Source: Domibacillus iocasae
Lineage (GTDB): Bacteria > Bacillota > Bacilli > Bacillales > Domibacillaceae
Reading direction: 5' to 3'
NCBI RefSeq assembly: GCF_001750285.1
Contig: NZ_MAMP01000008.1
Coordinates: forward strand, 1 to 54,874
Length of the DNA: 54,874 nucleotides
Part shown: positions 20,012 to 31,717 of the stretch, one piece after another
Position numbering within the stretch: position 1 is the stretch's first letter
Layout of the letters: the number at the start of each line of letters is the position of its first letter
Program-made: the position numbers and the translations under genes
The notes under the pieces: generated by a model
Database searches by the model: none
Told to the model about the DNA's origin: nothing
What the model saw: the letters and a program-made list of their open reading frames with translations, nothing else

Positions 20012-20030
20012 TGTGTTATCCTCCTCTCAA

Positions 20031-20309
20031 TTAACGTCTTGTTTTCTTATCGTCAGCAACGTGTCCTTTATACATACGCGTTGGCGCGAATTCACCAAGT
20101 TTATGTCCAACCATATCTTCAGTTACGTATACAGGTACGTGTTTACGCCCATCATACACTGCGATAGTGTGTCCGATGAATGTTGGGAAAATTGTAGAAC
20201 GGCGTGACCAAGTTTTAATAACTTGTTTCTTTTCCGTCTCGTTTAACTTTTCAACTTTATTGAATAAGTGATCATCAACAAAAGGTCCTTTTTTCAAACT
20301 GCGGCCCAT
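20031..20309 (-). CDS. rpsS: 30S ribosomal protein S19
   Basis: uS19 of 92 residues, in the small-subunit head. [15 protein letters not shown] and [16 protein letters not shown] are diagnostic. It lies between rplB and rplV in the S10 operon. Confidence 0.97.
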   Translation of the reverse strand: MGRSLKKGPFVDDHLFNKVEKLNETEKKQVIKTWSRRSTIFPTFIGHTIAVYDGRKHVPVYVTEDMVGHKLGEFAPTRMYKGHVADDKKTRR

Positions 20310-20369
20310 TTGTGTACCTCCCTTCGTGATTGGTCTACGGTTCGCTCTAGGAACCGTAGGACAATTACG

Positions 20370-21200
20370 TTATTTTTTACGACGACGAACGATGAATTTA
20401 TCGGATTTGTTAACTTTTTTACGAGTTTTGTAACCAAGAGCTGGTTTGCCCCATGGTGTAACAGGACCTTTACGCCCAATTGGCGCGCGTCCTTCACCAC
20501 CACCGTGTGGATGGTCATTAGGGTTCATTACAGAACCACGTACTGTAGGGCGTTTGCCCAACCAGCGTGAACGTCCTGCTTTACCAACGTTTACAAGTTC
20601 ATGCTGCTCGTTACCAACTTGGCCGATTGTTGCGCGGCATGTTGCAAGAATCATGCGCACTTCGCCAGAGTTTAAGCGTACAAGAACATATTTACCTTCT
20701 TTACCAAGTACTTGAGCTGAAGTTCCTGCAGAACGAACTAATTGTCCGCCTTTGCCTGGTTTCAATTCAATGTTGTGGATCACTGTACCAACCGGGATAT
20801 TTACAAGTGGAAGTGCGTTTCCTACTTTAATATCTGCTTCCGGTCCAGCCATGATTTCCGTTCCAACCTGGATGTTTTTCGGAGCTAGGATGTAGCGTTT
20901 TTCTCCGTCAACATAATTCACGAGTGCGATGTTCGCCGAACGGTTCGGATCGTATTCGATCGTAGCAACGCGTCCTGGAATGCCATCTTTATCACGTTTA
21001 AAGTCAATGATACGGTATTGACGCTTATGACCGCCGCCTCTATGACGAACTGTGATTTTACCTTGGTTATTACGGCCGCCTTTCTTTTTCAACGGCTCAA
21101 GCAATGATTTCTCTGGTGTGCTTGTTGTAATTTCAGCATAATCCAAAGATGTCATATTACGACGACCATTTGTGGTCGGTTTGTACTTTTTAATCGCCAT
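20370..21200 (-). CDS. rplB: 50S ribosomal protein L2
   Basis: uL2 of 276 residues, the large-subunit protein closest to the peptidyl transferase centre. The conserved histidine lies in the [20 protein letters not shown] loop (about 225-244). It starts [16 protein letters not shown]. Confidence 0.97.
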   Translation of the reverse strand: MAIKKYKPTTNGRRNMTSLDYAEITTSTPEKSLLEPLKKKGGRNNQGKITVRHRGGGHKRQYRIIDFKRDKDGIPGRVATIEYDPNRSANIALVNYVDGEKRYILAPKNIQVGTEIMAGPEADIKVGNALPLVNIPVGTVIHNIELKPGKGGQLVRSAGTSAQVLGKEGKYVLVRLNSGEVRMILATCRATIGQVGNEQHELVNVGKAGRSRWLGKRPTVRGSVMNPNDHPHGGGEGRAPIGRKGPVTPWGKPALGYKTRKKVNKSDKFIVRRRKK

Positions 21201-21233
21201 TTCGTGTCCCTCCTCTTCTATTTTATGCGTTTA

Positions 21234-21518
21234 TTACGCTTCGAAAAGTTCGATTTCTTTGCTGTCTTGCGTTAATGTAACGATTGCTTTACGGCGTTTG
21301 TTTGTATAGCCAGCATGACGTCCCATACGCTTGAATTTACCTTTGTAGTTCATGACGTTAACGTTTTTAACTTTCACGCCGAAGATTTCTTCAACAGCAG
21401 TCTTCACTTGCGTTTTGTTTGCCCGTACGTCCACTTCAAAAGTATATTTTTTGTCAGCCATTACAGCCATAGATTGTTCAGTAATAACGGGGCGCTTAAT
21501 CACATCGCGTGCATCCAT
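21234..21518 (-). CDS. rplW: 50S ribosomal protein L23
   Basis: uL23 of 94 residues, at the polypeptide exit site and a docking point for trigger factor and [18 protein letters not shown] and [19 protein letters not shown] are diagnostic. Its ATG overlaps the rplD stop as TAATG. Confidence 0.96.
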   Translation of the reverse strand: MDARDVIKRPVITEQSMAVMADKKYTFEVDVRANKTQVKTAVEEIFGVKVKNVNVMNYKGKFKRMGRHAGYTNKRRKAIVTLTQDSKEIELFEA

Positions 21519-22141
21519 TATGCAAGCACCTCCTCTACTTTTTCAACCGCTGCTTTTGTCATGATAAGTTTATCATGCCCAAGCAGGTCAAGGATGTTGA
21601 TGCCAGATGCTTCAACCACTGTTACACCAGGGATGTTGCGAGCTGACAATGCAACGAATTCATTTACTGTGTCTGTTACGATCAATGCTTTTGAGTCAAC
21701 AGACAAGTTTTTCAATACTGCAATGAATTCTTTTGTTTTTGGCGCGTCGAATGACAAAGCTTCCAACACAAGAATGTTTTGCTCTTGTACTTTTGATGAC
21801 AAAGCAGATTTCAATGCAAGACGACGTACTTTCTTTGGCAATTTGTAGCTGTAGCTGCGTGGAGTTGGACCGAAGACCACACCACCGCCGCGCCATTGTG
21901 GAGAACGGATAGAACCTTGACGCGCACGTCCAGTTCCTTTTTGTTTCCAAGGTTTACGACCGCCGCCGCGAACTTCCGAACGATTTTTAACTTTGTGGTT
22001 ACCTTGACGCAAAGATGCGCGCTGCATAACCACTGCTTCAAATACGACGTGTTCATTTGGTTCGATTCCGAATACAGCATCGTTTAGTTCGATATCGCCG
22101 ACTTCAGAACCTGTTTGGTTTAATACTTTAACTTTAGCCAT
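21518..22141 (-). CDS. rplD: 50S ribosomal protein L4
   Basis: uL4 of 207 residues. The long loop that reaches the exit tunnel is visible as [19 protein letters not shown] (about 61-79). In E. coli L4 also represses the S10 operon, but that mechanism is not known from Bacillus. It lies between rplC and rplW. Confidence 0.97.
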   Translation of the reverse strand: MAKVKVLNQTGSEVGDIELNDAVFGIEPNEHVVFEAVVMQRASLRQGNHKVKNRSEVRGGGRKPWKQKGTGRARQGSIRSPQWRGGGVVFGPTPRSYSYKLPKKVRRLALKSALSSKVQEQNILVLEALSFDAPKTKEFIAVLKNLSVDSKALIVTDTVNEFVALSARNIPGVTVVEASGINILDLLGHDKLIMTKAAVEKVEEVLA

Positions 22142-22171
22142 TTCTGTTTCCTCCTTCCCTGTAAAAGTTAA

Positions 22172-22804
22172 TTAGTTTGCTTTAATCGCAGTTTTAACCT
22201 GGATCAAGGCTTTTTTGGATCCTGGAACGTTACCTTTAATTAAAAGAACGTTGCGCTCAGCGTCCACTTTTACGACTTGCAGGTTTTGTACTGTTACTTG
22301 CTCTCCACCCATACGGCCAGGGAGAAGTTTGTTTTTAAACACGCGGTTTGGCGCTACAGGTCCCATTGAACCTGGACGACGATGGTAGCGTGAACCATGG
22401 GACATAGGTCCGCGGCTTTGTCCGTGGCGTTTAATCGCACCCTGGAAGCCTTTCCCTTTCGAAATCCCTGTTACGTCGACGATGTCGCCTTCTGCAAAAA
22501 TATCAACTTTGACTTCTTGACCAATTTCAAGATCGCTGTCGATGTTACGGAACTCACGAATGAAGCGCTTAGGTGCGATGCCTTCGCCTGCTTTTTTCAC
22601 GTGTCCAAGCAATGGTTTGTTTGCAAGCTTTTCGCGCTTGTCTTCAAAACCTAGTTGAACACTTGAGTAGCCGTCGCTTTCGACTGATTTCTTTTGAAGT
22701 ACAACGTTTGGTGCTGCTTCGATCACAGTTACTGGGATCAGTTCGCCGTTTTCAGCAAACACTTGCGTCATACCGATTTTTCTTCCTAAGATTCCTTTGG
22801 TCAT
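22172..22804 (-). CDS. rplC: 50S ribosomal protein L3
   Basis: uL3 of 210 residues, an assembly initiator whose loop approaches the peptidyl transferase centre. It starts [20 protein letters not shown] and contains [20 protein letters not shown]. It follows rpsJ by 35 nt. Confidence 0.97.
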   Translation of the reverse strand: MTKGILGRKIGMTQVFAENGELIPVTVIEAAPNVVLQKKSVESDGYSSVQLGFEDKREKLANKPLLGHVKKAGEGIAPKRFIREFRNIDSDLEIGQEVKVDIFAEGDIVDVTGISKGKGFQGAIKRHGQSRGPMSHGSRYHRRPGSMGPVAPNRVFKNKLLPGRMGGEQVTVQNLQVVKVDAERNVLLIKGNVPGSKKALIQVKTAIKAN

Positions 22805-22839
22805 GAGTCACACCTCCTGATTTTTTAGTAATGTATTTA

Positions 22840-23280
<441 letters not shown>

Positions 23281-23285
23281 TGATT

Positions 23286-23314
23286 ATTATACATGCTTTC
23301 TCCTTTGAATGCAA
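23286..23314 (-). promoter_or_regulatory. Sigma-A promoter of the S10-spc-alpha superoperon
   Basis: TTGCAT (23309-23314), a 17-nt spacer and a perfect TATAAT (23286-23291) on the minus strand. Transcription would start near 23279. Confidence 0.85.
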
Positions 23315-23340
23315 CACAAGAGCGAAAGTTTTTTACAAAC

Positions 23341-23372
23341 AAAAAACAGCCCGGCCGGAACCGGGCTGTTTC
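23341..23372 (-). terminator. Intrinsic terminator after tuf
   Basis: On the minus strand AACAGCCCGG and CCGGGCTGTT form a GC-rich stem around TTCCGG and are followed by T residues, directly after the tuf stop codon. It separates the str operon from the S10 promoter. Confidence 0.93.
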
Positions 23373-23382
23373 GGGTGAAAAC

Positions 23383-24570
23383 TTATTTTTGGATTGTTGC
23401 TACAACGCCAGCGCCTACTGTACGGCCGCCTTCACGGATTGAGAATTTAGTACCTTCTTCAATCGCGATTGGAGCAATCAATTCTACTGACATTTCTACG
23501 TTGTCACCAGGCATAACCATTTCTACGCCTTCAGGAAGGTTGCAGATACCAGTTACATCAGTTGTACGGAAGTAGAACTGTGGACGGTAGTTTGTGAAGA
23601 ATGGAGTGTGACGTCCACCCTCTTCTTTAGAAAGAACATAAACTTCCGCTTTGAAAGTTGTATGCGGTGTGATTGTGCTTGGTTTAGCCAATACTTGGCC
23701 ACGTTGGATATCTTCACGAGCTACACCACGAAGAAGCGCACCAATGTTGTCGCCAGCTTCAGCATAATCAAGAAGCTTACGGAACATCTCAACACCTGTT
23801 ACAGTTGTTGATTTCGGCTCTTCAGTGAAACCGATGATTTCGATTACGTCACCAACTTTGATTTGTCCACGCTCAACGCGTCCTGTTGCTACTGTACCAC
23901 GGCCAGTGATTGAGAAAACATCCTCAACAGGCATCATAAATGGTTTGTCAGTGTCGCGTGTTGGTGTTGGGATGTACTCATCAACCGCAGCCATAAGTTC
24001 ATGGATTTTTTCTTCCCATGCAGCATCGCCTTCAAGTGCTTTAAGAGCAGAACCTTTGATAACAGGAATGTCATCGCCAGGGAAATCATATTCAGAAAGA
24101 AGATCGCGCACTTCCATTTCAACTAGTTCAAGAAGCTCTTCGTCATCTACCATGTCACATTTGTTCATGAATACAACTAGGAATGGTACACCTACTTGAC
24201 GTGAAAGAAGAATGTGCTCACGTGTTTGTGGCATTGGACCATCAGCAGCAGATACTACTAGGATACCACCGTCCATTTGTGCAGCACCAGTGATCATGTT
24301 TTTAACATAGTCAGCATGTCCTGGGCAGTCAACGTGCGCATAGTGACGAGTTTCAGTTTCGTACTCAACGTGTGCAGTTGAGATTGTGATACCGCGCTCG
24401 CGCTCTTCTGGTGCACCATCGATTTGATCGTATGCACGTGCTTCCGCACCACCAGTTTTTGCAAGAACAGTTGTGATTGCAGCTGTTAGAGTTGTTTTAC
24501 CATGGTCAACGTGGCCAATTGTACCAATGTTAACGTGTGGTTTTGAACGGTCGAATTTTGCTTTTCCCAT
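23383..24570 (-). CDS. tuf: Elongation factor Tu
   Basis: EF-Tu (395 residues) brings aminoacyl-tRNA to the A site. GTP-binding motifs are GHVDHGKT (19-26), DCPGH and NKCD. The ATG at 24570 gives [16 protein letters not shown] and has GGAGG 8 nt upstream; an in-frame start at 24588 adds six unrelated residues. It has a candidate promoter of its own in addition to readthrough from fusA. Confidence 0.97.
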   Translation of the reverse strand: MGKAKFDRSKPHVNIGTIGHVDHGKTTLTAAITTVLAKTGGAEARAYDQIDGAPEERERGITISTAHVEYETETRHYAHVDCPGHADYVKNMITGAAQMDGGILVVSAADGPMPQTREHILLSRQVGVPFLVVFMNKCDMVDDEELLELVEMEVRDLLSEYDFPGDDIPVIKGSALKALEGDAAWEEKIHELMAAVDEYIPTPTRDTDKPFMMPVEDVFSITGRGTVATGRVERGQIKVGDVIEIIGFTEEPKSTTVTGVEMFRKLLDYAEAGDNIGALLRGVAREDIQRGQVLAKPSTITPHTTFKAEVYVLSKEEGGRHTPFFTNYRPQFYFRTTDVTGICNLPEGVEMVMPGDNVEMSVELIAPIAIEEGTKFSIREGGRTVGAGVVATIQK

Positions 24571-24619
24571 TAGGAAGTCCTCCTTCAAAATATAGAAATT
24601 AGTAGTTGTTTATATTGGT

Positions 24620-24653
24620 CTTCTTTCGAAAAACGCTCGTTTTTCGAAAGAAG
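24620..24653 (-). other. Perfect 15-bp hairpin in the tuf 5' leader
   Basis: A perfect inverted repeat of 15 bp (24620-24634 with 24639-24653) with a 4-nt loop lies between the candidate tuf promoter and the tuf ribosome site. There is no T run, so it does not look like a terminator. It could stabilise the tuf mRNA 5' end or act in processing of the fusA-tuf transcript; both are inference. Confidence 0.6.
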
Positions 24654-24671
24654 GGAAAGCTTACAATAGTA

Positions 24672-24700
24672 TTTATACTTGATTAGGAAGTATAAATCAA
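24672..24700 (-). promoter_or_regulatory. Candidate sigma-A promoter of tuf
   Basis: TTGATT (24695-24700), 17-nt spacer, TATAAA (24672-24677) on the minus strand. The -35 box directly abuts the fusA stop codon. The boxes lie in a 9-bp inverted repeat (24671-24679 with 24689-24697). Its place matches the known habit of tuf having extra transcription independent of the str promoter. Confidence 0.6.
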
Positions 24701-26779
24701 TTATTCGCCTTTATTTTTTTTGATGATTGTTTCCATAACACTCTTAGGAACTTCTTCGTAATGATCGAAGTGCATAGAGTAGTTACCGCGCCCTTGCGTG
24801 TTTGAACGAAGTGACGTTGCGTAACCGAACATTTCAGAAAGTGGAACGAACGCTTTAACAACTTGTGCATTACCGCGCGCTTCCATACCTTCTACACGTC
24901 CACGGCGTGATGTAATATCACCCATGATATCGCCAAGATATTCATCTGGAATAACAACTTCAACTTTCATAAGCGGCTCAAGAAGCACTGGGTTACATTT
25001 TGAAATTGCATTTTTCAGCGCCATTGACGCAGCGATTTTAAATGCCATCTCAGATGAATCGACATCATGATAAGATCCGTCAAACAAACGGGCTTTAACA
25101 TCGATCAGCGGGTAACCGGCAAGAACGCCGTTTTGCATAGCGTCTTTAAGACCTGCTTGAACTGCTGGAACATATTCACGTGGTACAGAACCACCAACGA
25201 TGCCATTTACGAATTCGAAGCCTGCTCCTTCTTCGTTAGGAGAGAATTCGATCCAAACGTGACCGAACTGTCCACGGCCACCAGATTGACGGGCAAATTT
25301 ACCCTCAACTTGAGCGCTTGAACGGAACGTTTCGCGGTATGATACCTGCGGTGCACCAACGTTAGCTTCTACTTTGAACTCGCGGCGCATACGGTCAACG
25401 AGAATGTCAAGGTGAAGCTCACCCATACCCGCGATAATAACTTCACCCGTTTCAGGATCAGTATGCGCATGGAATGTAGGATCTTCTTCTTGCAGTTTTT
25501 GAAGTGCGATTGTCATCTTATCTTGGTCAGCTTTTGATTTCGGCTCAACTGAAAGCGAGATAACTGGATCAGGGAACTCCATAGACTCAAGAATAACAAG
25601 GTTTTTCTCGTCGCAAAGCGTATCGCCTGTTGTTGTATCTTTCAATCCAACTGCAGCAGCGATATCGCCAGCGTATACTTGCGAAATCTCTTCACGAGAG
25701 TTCGCGTGCATTTGCAGGATACGACCTACACGCTCACGCTTGCCTTTTGTTGAGTTCTGAACGTATGAACCAGATGCAAGAACACCTGAGTATACACGGA
25801 AGAACGTCAATTTACCAACGTATGGATCCGTCATAACTTTAAATGCAAGAGCCGAGAACGGCGCTTCATCGCTAGATTCACGTTCCACTTCTTCCTCGCT
25901 GTCCGGAAGCGTACCTTTAATTGCCGGTACATCTACTGGTGCTGGAAGGTAGTCGATAACAGCGTCAAGCATAAGCTGAACACCTTTGTTTTTAAATGCA
26001 GAACCAACCATTACTGGGAAGAATTCTACGTTGATAACACCTTTACGGATCGCAGCTTTGATTTCATCATTCGTCAATTCTTCGCCACCAAGGTATTTCT
26101 CCATTAATTCTTCATCAAGCTCAGCAACCGCTTCAATTAGTTTTTCACGGTATTCTTCTGCTTGATCCTGGTAATCTGCAGGAATGTCTACAACCTCTAT
26201 TTCAGTACCAAGGTCATTTCCATATACAGTTGCTTTCATTTCAATTAAGTCAATGATGCCTGAGAACTCGTCTTCAGCACCGATCGGCAATTGAATTGGA
26301 TGTGCGTTCGCCATTAAACGGTCATGGATTGTACGAACAGAGTAAAGGAAGTCCGCACCCAATTTGTCCATTTTGTTGACGAATACGACACGTGGAACAC
26401 CGTATGTTGTCGCTTGACGCCATACTGTTTCCGTTTGCGGTTCTACGCCTGATTGAGCATCAAGAACCGTTACGGCACCATCAAGCACACGAAGTGAACG
26501 CTCAACTTCAACAGTGAAGTCTACGTGTCCGGGTGTATCGATGATGTTAACACGGTGGCCTTTCCATTGAGCAGTTGTTGCAGCAGACGTGATTGTAATA
26601 CCACGCTCCTGCTCCTGCTCCATCCAGTCCATTTGTGATGCACCTTCGTGCGTTTCACCAATTTTGTGGATACGGCCTGTGTAATAAAGGATACGCTCAG
26701 TCGTTGTCGTTTTACCAGCATCGATGTGAGCCATAATTCCAATGTTACGAGTGTTTTTTAAGGAGAACTCTCTTGCCAT
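24701..26779 (-). CDS. fusA: Elongation factor G
   Basis: EF-G (692 residues) drives translocation and, with RRF, ribosome recycling. The G1 motif is AHIDAGKT (17-24), the G3 region has DTPGHVDF and the G4 motif is NKMDK. Domains II to V follow, including [13 protein letters not shown] in domain IV. The length is that of the B. subtilis protein. It follows rpsG by 52 nt. Confidence 0.97.
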   Translation of the reverse strand: MAREFSLKNTRNIGIMAHIDAGKTTTTERILYYTGRIHKIGETHEGASQMDWMEQEQERGITITSAATTAQWKGHRVNIIDTPGHVDFTVEVERSLRVLDGAVTVLDAQSGVEPQTETVWRQATTYGVPRVVFVNKMDKLGADFLYSVRTIHDRLMANAHPIQLPIGAEDEFSGIIDLIEMKATVYGNDLGTEIEVVDIPADYQDQAEEYREKLIEAVAELDEELMEKYLGGEELTNDEIKAAIRKGVINVEFFPVMVGSAFKNKGVQLMLDAVIDYLPAPVDVPAIKGTLPDSEEEVERESSDEAPFSALAFKVMTDPYVGKLTFFRVYSGVLASGSYVQNSTKGKRERVGRILQMHANSREEISQVYAGDIAAAVGLKDTTTGDTLCDEKNLVILESMEFPDPVISLSVEPKSKADQDKMTIALQKLQEEDPTFHAHTDPETGEVIIAGMGELHLDILVDRMRREFKVEANVGAPQVSYRETFRSSAQVEGKFARQSGGRGQFGHVWIEFSPNEEGAGFEFVNGIVGGSVPREYVPAVQAGLKDAMQNGVLAGYPLIDVKARLFDGSYHDVDSSEMAFKIAASMALKNAISKCNPVLLEPLMKVEVVIPDEYLGDIMGDITSRRGRVEGMEARGNAQVVKAFVPLSEMFGYATSLRSNTQGRGNYSMHFDHYEEVPKSVMETIIKKNKGE

Positions 26780-26831
26780 CTATTATCTTTCTCCTTCCTG
26801 AATTAGGTTAGGTGTAAGTTTAGTTTAAAAA

Positions 26832-27302
26832 TTACCAGCGGTAGTGAGCGAATGCTTTGTTCGCTTCCGCCATTTTGTGTGTATCTTCGCGTTTTTTCAC
26901 AGAAGCTCCGCTGTTGTTTGCTGCGTCCATAATTTCCGCTGCAAGGCGTTCTTCCATTGTTTTTTCACCGCGAAGGCGCGCATAGTTTACCAACCAGCGG
27001 AGGCCTAGTGTTGTACGGCGTTCCGGACGAACTTCAATCGGCACCTGGTAGTTAGCTCCGCCGACACGGCGTGCCTTTACCTCTAGTACCGGCATGATGT
27101 TTTTCATCGCCTGGTCGAATACTTCCATTGGATCATTTCCCGTACGTTCACGGATTGTGTCAAAAGCTGCGTAAAGAATTGCTTGGGATTTTCCTCTTTT
27201 ACCGTCAACCATCATTTTGTTAATGAGGCGAGAAACGAGTTTTGAGTTGTAAAGCGGATCAGGCAATACATCTCTTTTTGCTACTGGGCCTTTACGTGGC
27301 AT
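26832..27302 (-). CDS. rpsG: 30S ribosomal protein S7
   Basis: uS7 of 156 residues, the primary assembly protein of the small-subunit head, close to the E-site t[19 protein letters not shown] at the start and [16 protein letters not shown] are diagnostic. It lies between rpsL and fusA. Confidence 0.97.
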   Translation of the reverse strand: MPRKGPVAKRDVLPDPLYNSKLVSRLINKMMVDGKRGKSQAILYAAFDTIRERTGNDPMEVFDQAMKNIMPVLEVKARRVGGANYQVPIEVRPERRTTLGLRWLVNYARLRGEKTMEERLAAEIMDAANNSGASVKKREDTHKMAEANKAFAHYRW

Positions 27303-27347
27303 ATTTTTTCCTCCTTTCGGAAATTCAAGTTATGTGCATTTTTAAAA

Positions 27348-27770
27348 TTATGCTTTTGGTGCTTTAGGGCGTTTTGTACCGTATTTAGAACGGCCTTGGC
27401 GACGAGTTTCAACGCCGGCAGTATCAAGCGCACCACGAACGATGTGGTAACGTACTCCCGGTAAGTCTTTTACGCGTCCGCCGCGAATCAAAACAACACT
27501 ATGCTCTTGAAGGTTATGGCCAATACCAGGGATATAAGCTGTTACCTCAATACCGTTGCTCAAACGCACACGTGCATATTTACGAAGCGCTGAGTTCGGT
27601 TTTTTCGGCGTCATTGTACCAACACGTGTGCAAACACCGCGTTTTTGCGGGGAAAGTACATCTGTTTGGGATTTCTTGAAGCTGTTGAATCCTTTATTAA
27701 GCGCCGGAGACTTCGATTTAGTGATCTTTGATTTACGAGGCTTACGTACTAACTGATTAATAGTAGGCAT
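27348..27770 (-). CDS. rpsL: 30S ribosomal protein S12
   Basis: uS12 of 140 residues, in the decoding centre. It starts [19 protein letters not shown]. The two loops linked to streptomycin response in other species ([11 protein letters not shown] and [13 protein letters not shown]) have the wild-type lysines. It is the first gene of the str operon, with its own promoter at 27944-27972. Confidence 0.97.
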   Translation of the reverse strand: MPTINQLVRKPRKSKITKSKSPALNKGFNSFKKSQTDVLSPQKRGVCTRVGTMTPKKPNSALRKYARVRLSNGIEVTAYIPGIGHNLQEHSVVLIRGGRVKDLPGVRYHIVRGALDTAGVETRRQGRSKYGTKRPKAPKA

Positions 27771-27824
27771 GTAAAGATCCTCCCTTCCTTTTTTTCTAAG
27801 CCCACACTTCCAGGTGGCTCATTT

Positions 27825-27883
27825 TTGGGCAAAAACAAAGTTCTTGCAGCAAACCTGCAAAAACGTTCTTTGCGAATAGTGGC
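27825..27883 (-). promoter_or_regulatory. Candidate attenuator hairpin in the rpsL leader
   Basis: On the minus strand CAAAGAAC, TTTTTGCAG, a GTTTG loop, CTGCAA and GAACTTTG form an imperfect hairpin (TTGCAG/CTGCAA core with an outer CAAAG/CTTTG helix) followed by TTTTTGCC. This looks like a weak intrinsic terminator about 60-110 nt before rpsL. Confidence 0.45.
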
Positions 27884-27943
27884 AATGATTGTTTTGCTCC
27901 TATTTCCGAACAAAAAATACGGTCTTATAGGAACACCTTGATC

Positions 27944-27972
27944 ATAGTATCATTTTCGTTTTTCAGTGTCAA
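27944..27972 (-). promoter_or_regulatory. Sigma-A promoter of the str operon (rpsL-rpsG-fusA-tuf)
   Basis: TTGACA (27967-27972), 17-nt spacer and TACTAT (27944-27949), with TGA just before the -10 that gives an extended -10 (TGATACTAT). It starts right after the rpoC terminator and leaves a leader of about 165 nt. Confidence 0.88.
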
Positions 27973-27983
27973 CTATTCTTTTC

Positions 27984-28024
27984 AAAAAAATTTATCGGCG
28001 CTTGCAGGATCCCAAGCGCCGATA
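27984..28024 (-). terminator. Intrinsic terminator after rpoC
   Basis: A 12-bp perfect stem TATCGGCGCTTG/CAAGCGCCGATA (27993-28004 with 28013-28024) is followed on the minus strand by seven T residues, immediately after the rpoC stop codon. It ends the rpoBC unit before the rpsL promoter. Confidence 0.95.
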
Positions 28025-28029
28025 AAAAA

Positions 28030-31000
28030 TTATTCGACTGTGACGGATTCTTCTTCTTTTAGATTCGCTTCAGATTGCCGGTAACGCTGCATACCGGTAC
28101 CTGCCGGAACGAGTTTTCCGATAATGACGTTTTCTTTCAAGCCGAGCAATTCGTCGCGTTTTCCTTTAATTGCGGCATCTGTCAGGACACGAGTTGTTTC
28201 CTGGAAGGATGCAGCAGACAAGAAGGAATCTGTTTCAAGCGACGCTTTTGTAATACCGAGAAGGATTGGACGGCCTGTTGCCGGAATTCCGCCTTCAAGA
28301 AGCACTTTTTCATTTGCGTCACGGAACTGATGAATTTCAAGCAGGCTGCCTGGAAGAACATCGGTGTCTCCCGCTTCAAGGACGCGTACTTTACGAAGCA
28401 TCTGGCGGACCATTACTTCAACGTGCTTATCGCCAATTTCAACCCCTTGCATACGGTATACTTTTTGCACTTCACGCAACAAGTATTCCTGTACAGAGGT
28501 CACATCTTTAATTTTCAAGTATTCTTTCGGATCGATTGACCCTTCCGTTAATACTTGACCACGTTCAATTTGATCTCCGATTGCTACTTTCAAGCGAGCT
28601 GTATAAGGAGCAGTATAGGAACGTGTCTCCACATCTCCCTGAATTGTAATTTCCTGCTGACGGTCGCGGCCTTCTGTAATCGACGTAATGTTACCGTTGA
28701 TTTCCGAGATAATGGCCTGACCTTTTGGATTACGCGCTTCGAAAATCTCCTGAATACGCGGAAGACCCTGGGTAATATCGTCTCCAGCTACACCGCCTGT
28801 ATGGAATGTGCGCATTGTAAGCTGTGTTCCCGGCTCCCCGATTGATTGGGCAGCGATAATACCGACTGCTTCACCCACTTCTACTTCCTGGCCGGTTGCC
28901 AAGTTGCGTCCGTAGCATTTTTTACATACGCCGTGGCGTGTATTACATGTAAAGGCAGAACGGATCCAAACCTTTTCAACCCCAGCTTCTACCACTATTT
29001 TTGCCAAGTCTTCATCGATTTGTTCGTTTTCACGGACAAGCACTTCACCCGTTTCCGGATGCTTGATCGCTTTACGTGAATAGCGGCCAACAAGACGTTC
29101 TTCTAGCGCTTCGATAATTTCTGTTCCATCTTTAATCGAACTGATTTCCAAGCCGCGGTCTGTTCCACAATCATCTTCGCGGACGATAACGTCTTGCGCT
29201 ACGTCAACGAGACGGCGTGTTAAGTAACCAGAATCGGCTGTTTTTAGAGCGGTATCGGCAAGACCTTTACGCGCACCGTGTGTTGAAATAAAGTACTCGA
29301 GTACCGTCAGACCTTCACGGAACGAAGATTTGATCGGAAGTTCGATAATACGTCCGGCCGGGTTGGCCATGAGTCCGCGCATACCAGCAAGCTGTGTGAA
29401 GTTGGACGCGTTACCACGGGCTCCGGAATCACTCATCATGAAGATCGGATTGCGCTTATCAAGAGACGCCATCAATTTGCCTTGAATAACATCTTTCGCT
29501 GCACTCCAGACAGAAATAACGCGGTCATACCGTTCCTCTTCCGTAATTAAACCACGACGGAACTGCTTCATAACGTTATCTACTTTTGCCTGTGCTTCTT
29601 TTAAGATTTCTTCTTTTTCACCTAAAACAACGATATCCGCAACCCCTACTGTAATACCCGCTTTTGTCGAGTGTCTGAAGCCAAGGTCTTTCATGCGGTC
29701 AAGCATTTTAGATGTTTCAGTAATCTTGAAGCGTTTAAACACTTCTGCGATAATGTTACCGAGAATTTTCTTTTTAAACGGCTCAACAACTTCCTGCTTA
29801 GCAATATGCTCAGGAACGTTCATACCCGCATCAACAAAATATTTCTCTGGTGTCTTCACTTCAAGATTGCTGCTTGTCGGTTCGTTAATGTACGGGAATG
29901 TATCCGGCAAAATTTCGTTAAAGATCAATTTACCAACCGTTGTGATAAGCAGCTGTTTATTTTGTTCTTCTGTAAATGTTTGGTTTTCCAGTGATGATGC
30001 CGCCACTGCTACACGTGTGTGCAAGTGAACGTATCCGTTTTGATACGCCAAAATCGCTTCATTTGTGTCTTTAAAGATAGACCCTTCTCCTACTGCCCCT
30101 TCACGCTCAAGCGTTAAGTAGTAGTTTCCAAGAACCATATCCTGTGATGGTGTAACAACCGGCTTCCCGTCTTTCGGGTTCAAAATGTTTTGTGCAGCCA
30201 GCATCAGCATACGGGCTTCCGCCTGTGCCTCAGCAGAAAGCGGGACGTGAACGGCCATTTGGTCACCATCAAAGTCCGCATTGTATGCTGTACACACGAG
30301 CGGGTGAAGACGAATTGCGCGCCCTTCAACCAATGTTGGTTCAAATGCCTGAATACCGAGACGGTGAAGCGTCGGTGCGCGGTTCAATAAAACAGGATGC
30401 TCACGGATCACTTCTTCAAGTACATCCCACACATCGGACTGAACACGCTCAATTTTACGCTTAGCACTCTTAATGTTGTGTGCAAGACCACGTTCAACGA
30501 GTTCTTTCATCACGAACGGCTTGAAGAGTTCAAGCGCCATTTCTTTCGGAAGGCCACATTGATACATTTTTAAGTTTGGACCGACGACGATTACTGAGCG
30601 GCCAGAATAATCGACCCGTTTTCCGAGCAAGTTTTGACGGAAACGGCCTTGTTTTCCTTTCAGCATGTGTGAAAGTGATTTCAACGGACGGTTACCTGGA
30701 CCTGTAACAGGGCGGCCGCGGCGTCCATTATCAATTAGTGCATCAACGGCTTCTTGAAGCATCCGTTTTTCATTTTGAACGATAATGCTTGGGGCACCAA
30801 GATCCAAAAGACGTTTTAAACGGTTGTTCCGGTTAATAACACGGCGATACAAATCATTTAAATCGGATGTAGCAAAACGACCACCATCTAGCTGTACCAT
30901 CGGGCGAAGTTCCGGTGGAATAACCGGCAGTACGTCTAAAATCATCCAGTCTGGATGGTTGCCCGAATGACGGAATGCTTCGATCACTTCAAGACGTTTA

Positions 31001-31620
31001 ATCGCACGAGTACGGCGCTGGCCCTGTGCTGACTTCAATTCTTCTTTTAACTGCTCTGTTTCTTTATCAAGGTCAATATCCTGCAAAAGCTTTTTAATTG
31101 CTTCTGCTCCCATAGACGCTTGGAATTTACTTCCGTATTTATCACGGTAAGTGCGGAATTCTTTTTCAGAAAGAAGCTGCTTCTTCTCAAGTGCTGTATC
31201 ACCTGATTCCGTAACCACGTACGAAGCGAAATAAATGACTTCTTCTAAAGCGCGGGGAGACATGTCCAAAACAAGACCCATGCGGCTTGGGATTCCTTTG
31301 AAATACCAAATATGCGAAACTGGTGCTGCCAGCTCAATGTGACCCATACGCTCACGGCGTACTTTCGCTTTTGTTACTTCAACGCCACAGCGGTCACAGA
31401 CGACGCCTTTATAGCGGACACGTTTATATTTGCCGCAATGGCACTCCCAATCTTTCGTAGGGCCAAAAATTCGTTCACAGAACAAGCCATCTTTTTCCGG
31501 CTTAAGTGTACGGTAATTAATTGTTTCAGGTTTTTTGACTTCTCCATAAGACCACGAACGAATCTTATCAGGTGAAGCAAGACCAATTTTCATATACTCA
31601 AAATTATTGACATCCAGCAA
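28030..31620 (-). CDS. rpoC: RNA polymerase subunit beta-prime
   Basis: Beta-prime (1196 residues) carries the catalytic magnesium through NADFDGD (near residue 450). The N-terminal zinc site is C60, C62, C75 and C78 (CHCGKYKR and CDRCG); a second zinc site includes [13 protein letters not shown]. The TTG start at 31620 gives [10 protein letters not shown], matches the B. subtilis N-terminus, and has GGAGG 8 nt upstream. An in-frame start at 31668 is rejected. Confidence 0.97.
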   Translation of the reverse strand: MLDVNNFEYMKIGLASPDKIRSWSYGEVKKPETINYRTLKPEKDGLFCERIFGPTKDWECHCGKYKRVRYKGVVCDRCGVEVTKAKVRRERMGHIELAAPVSHIWYFKGIPSRMGLVLDMSPRALEEVIYFASYVVTESGDTALEKKQLLSEKEFRTYRDKYGSKFQASMGAEAIKKLLQDIDLDKETEQLKEELKSAQGQRRTRAIKRLEVIEAFRHSGNHPDWMILDVLPVIPPELRPMVQLDGGRFATSDLNDLYRRVINRNNRLKRLLDLGAPSIIVQNEKRMLQEAVDALIDNGRRGRPVTGPGNRPLKSLSHMLKGKQGRFRQNLLGKRVDYSGRSVIVVGPNLKMYQCGLPKEMALELFKPFVMKELVERGLAHNIKSAKRKIERVQSDVWDVLEEVIREHPVLLNRAPTLHRLGIQAFEPTLVEGRAIRLHPLVCTAYNADFDGDQMAVHVPLSAEAQAEARMLMLAAQNILNPKDGKPVVTPSQDMVLGNYYLTLEREGAVGEGSIFKDTNEAILAYQNGYVHLHTRVAVAASSLENQTFTEEQNKQLLITTVGKLIFNEILPDTFPYINEPTSSNLEVKTPEKYFVDAGMNVPEHIAKQEVVEPFKKKILGNIIAEVFKRFKITETSKMLDRMKDLGFRHSTKAGITVGVADIVVLGEKEEILKEAQAKVDNVMKQFRRGLITEEERYDRVISVWSAAKDVIQGKLMASLDKRNPIFMMSDSGARGNASNFTQLAGMRGLMANPAGRIIELPIKSSFREGLTVLEYFISTHGARKGLADTALKTADSGYLTRRLVDVAQDVIVREDDCGTDRGLEISSIKDGTEIIEALEERLVGRYSRKAIKHPETGEVLVRENEQIDEDLAKIVVEAGVEKVWIRSAFTCNTRHGVCKKCYGRNLATGQEVEVGEAVGIIAAQSIGEPGTQLTMRTFHTGGVAGDDITQGLPRIQEIFEARNPKGQAIISEINGNITSITEGRDRQQEITIQGDVETRSYTAPYTARLKVAIGDQIERGQVLTEGSIDPKEYLKIKDVTSVQEYLLREVQKVYRMQGVEIGDKHVEVMVRQMLRKVRVLEAGDTDVLPGSLLEIHQFRDANEKVLLEGGIPATGRPILLGITKASLETDSFLSAASFQETTRVLTDAAIKGKRDELLGLKENVIIGKLVPAGTGMQRYRQSEANLKEEESVTVE

Positions 31621-31664
31621 GGGGCCTACCTCCCTTTTCTTTTTACCGATTTCCTTGAAAGCGC

Positions 31665-31691
31665 CCAAAAAGCGCTAAGAGCGCTTTTTGG
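31665..31691 (-). other. Perfect 12-bp hairpin between rpoB and rpoC
   Basis: CCAAAAAGCGCT and AGCGCTTTTTGG (31665-31676 with 31680-31691) form a 12-bp stem with a 3-nt loop in the 97-nt rpoB-rpoC spacer. The T run lies inside the stem, so termination is expected to be weak at best. It may be a processing or stabilising element. Confidence 0.6.
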
Positions 31692-31717
31692 ACGAAATGC
31701 TATATTTTATTTATGAT

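Noticed and set aside
21315-21848. 177-codon plus-strand frame opposite rplW and rplD
   Set aside because: Ser/Thr/Phe-rich antisense shadow spanning two real genes.
28075-28539. 154-codon plus-strand frame opposite rpoC
   Set aside because: Cys- and Phe-rich shadow of a highly conserved coding strand; no ribosome site.
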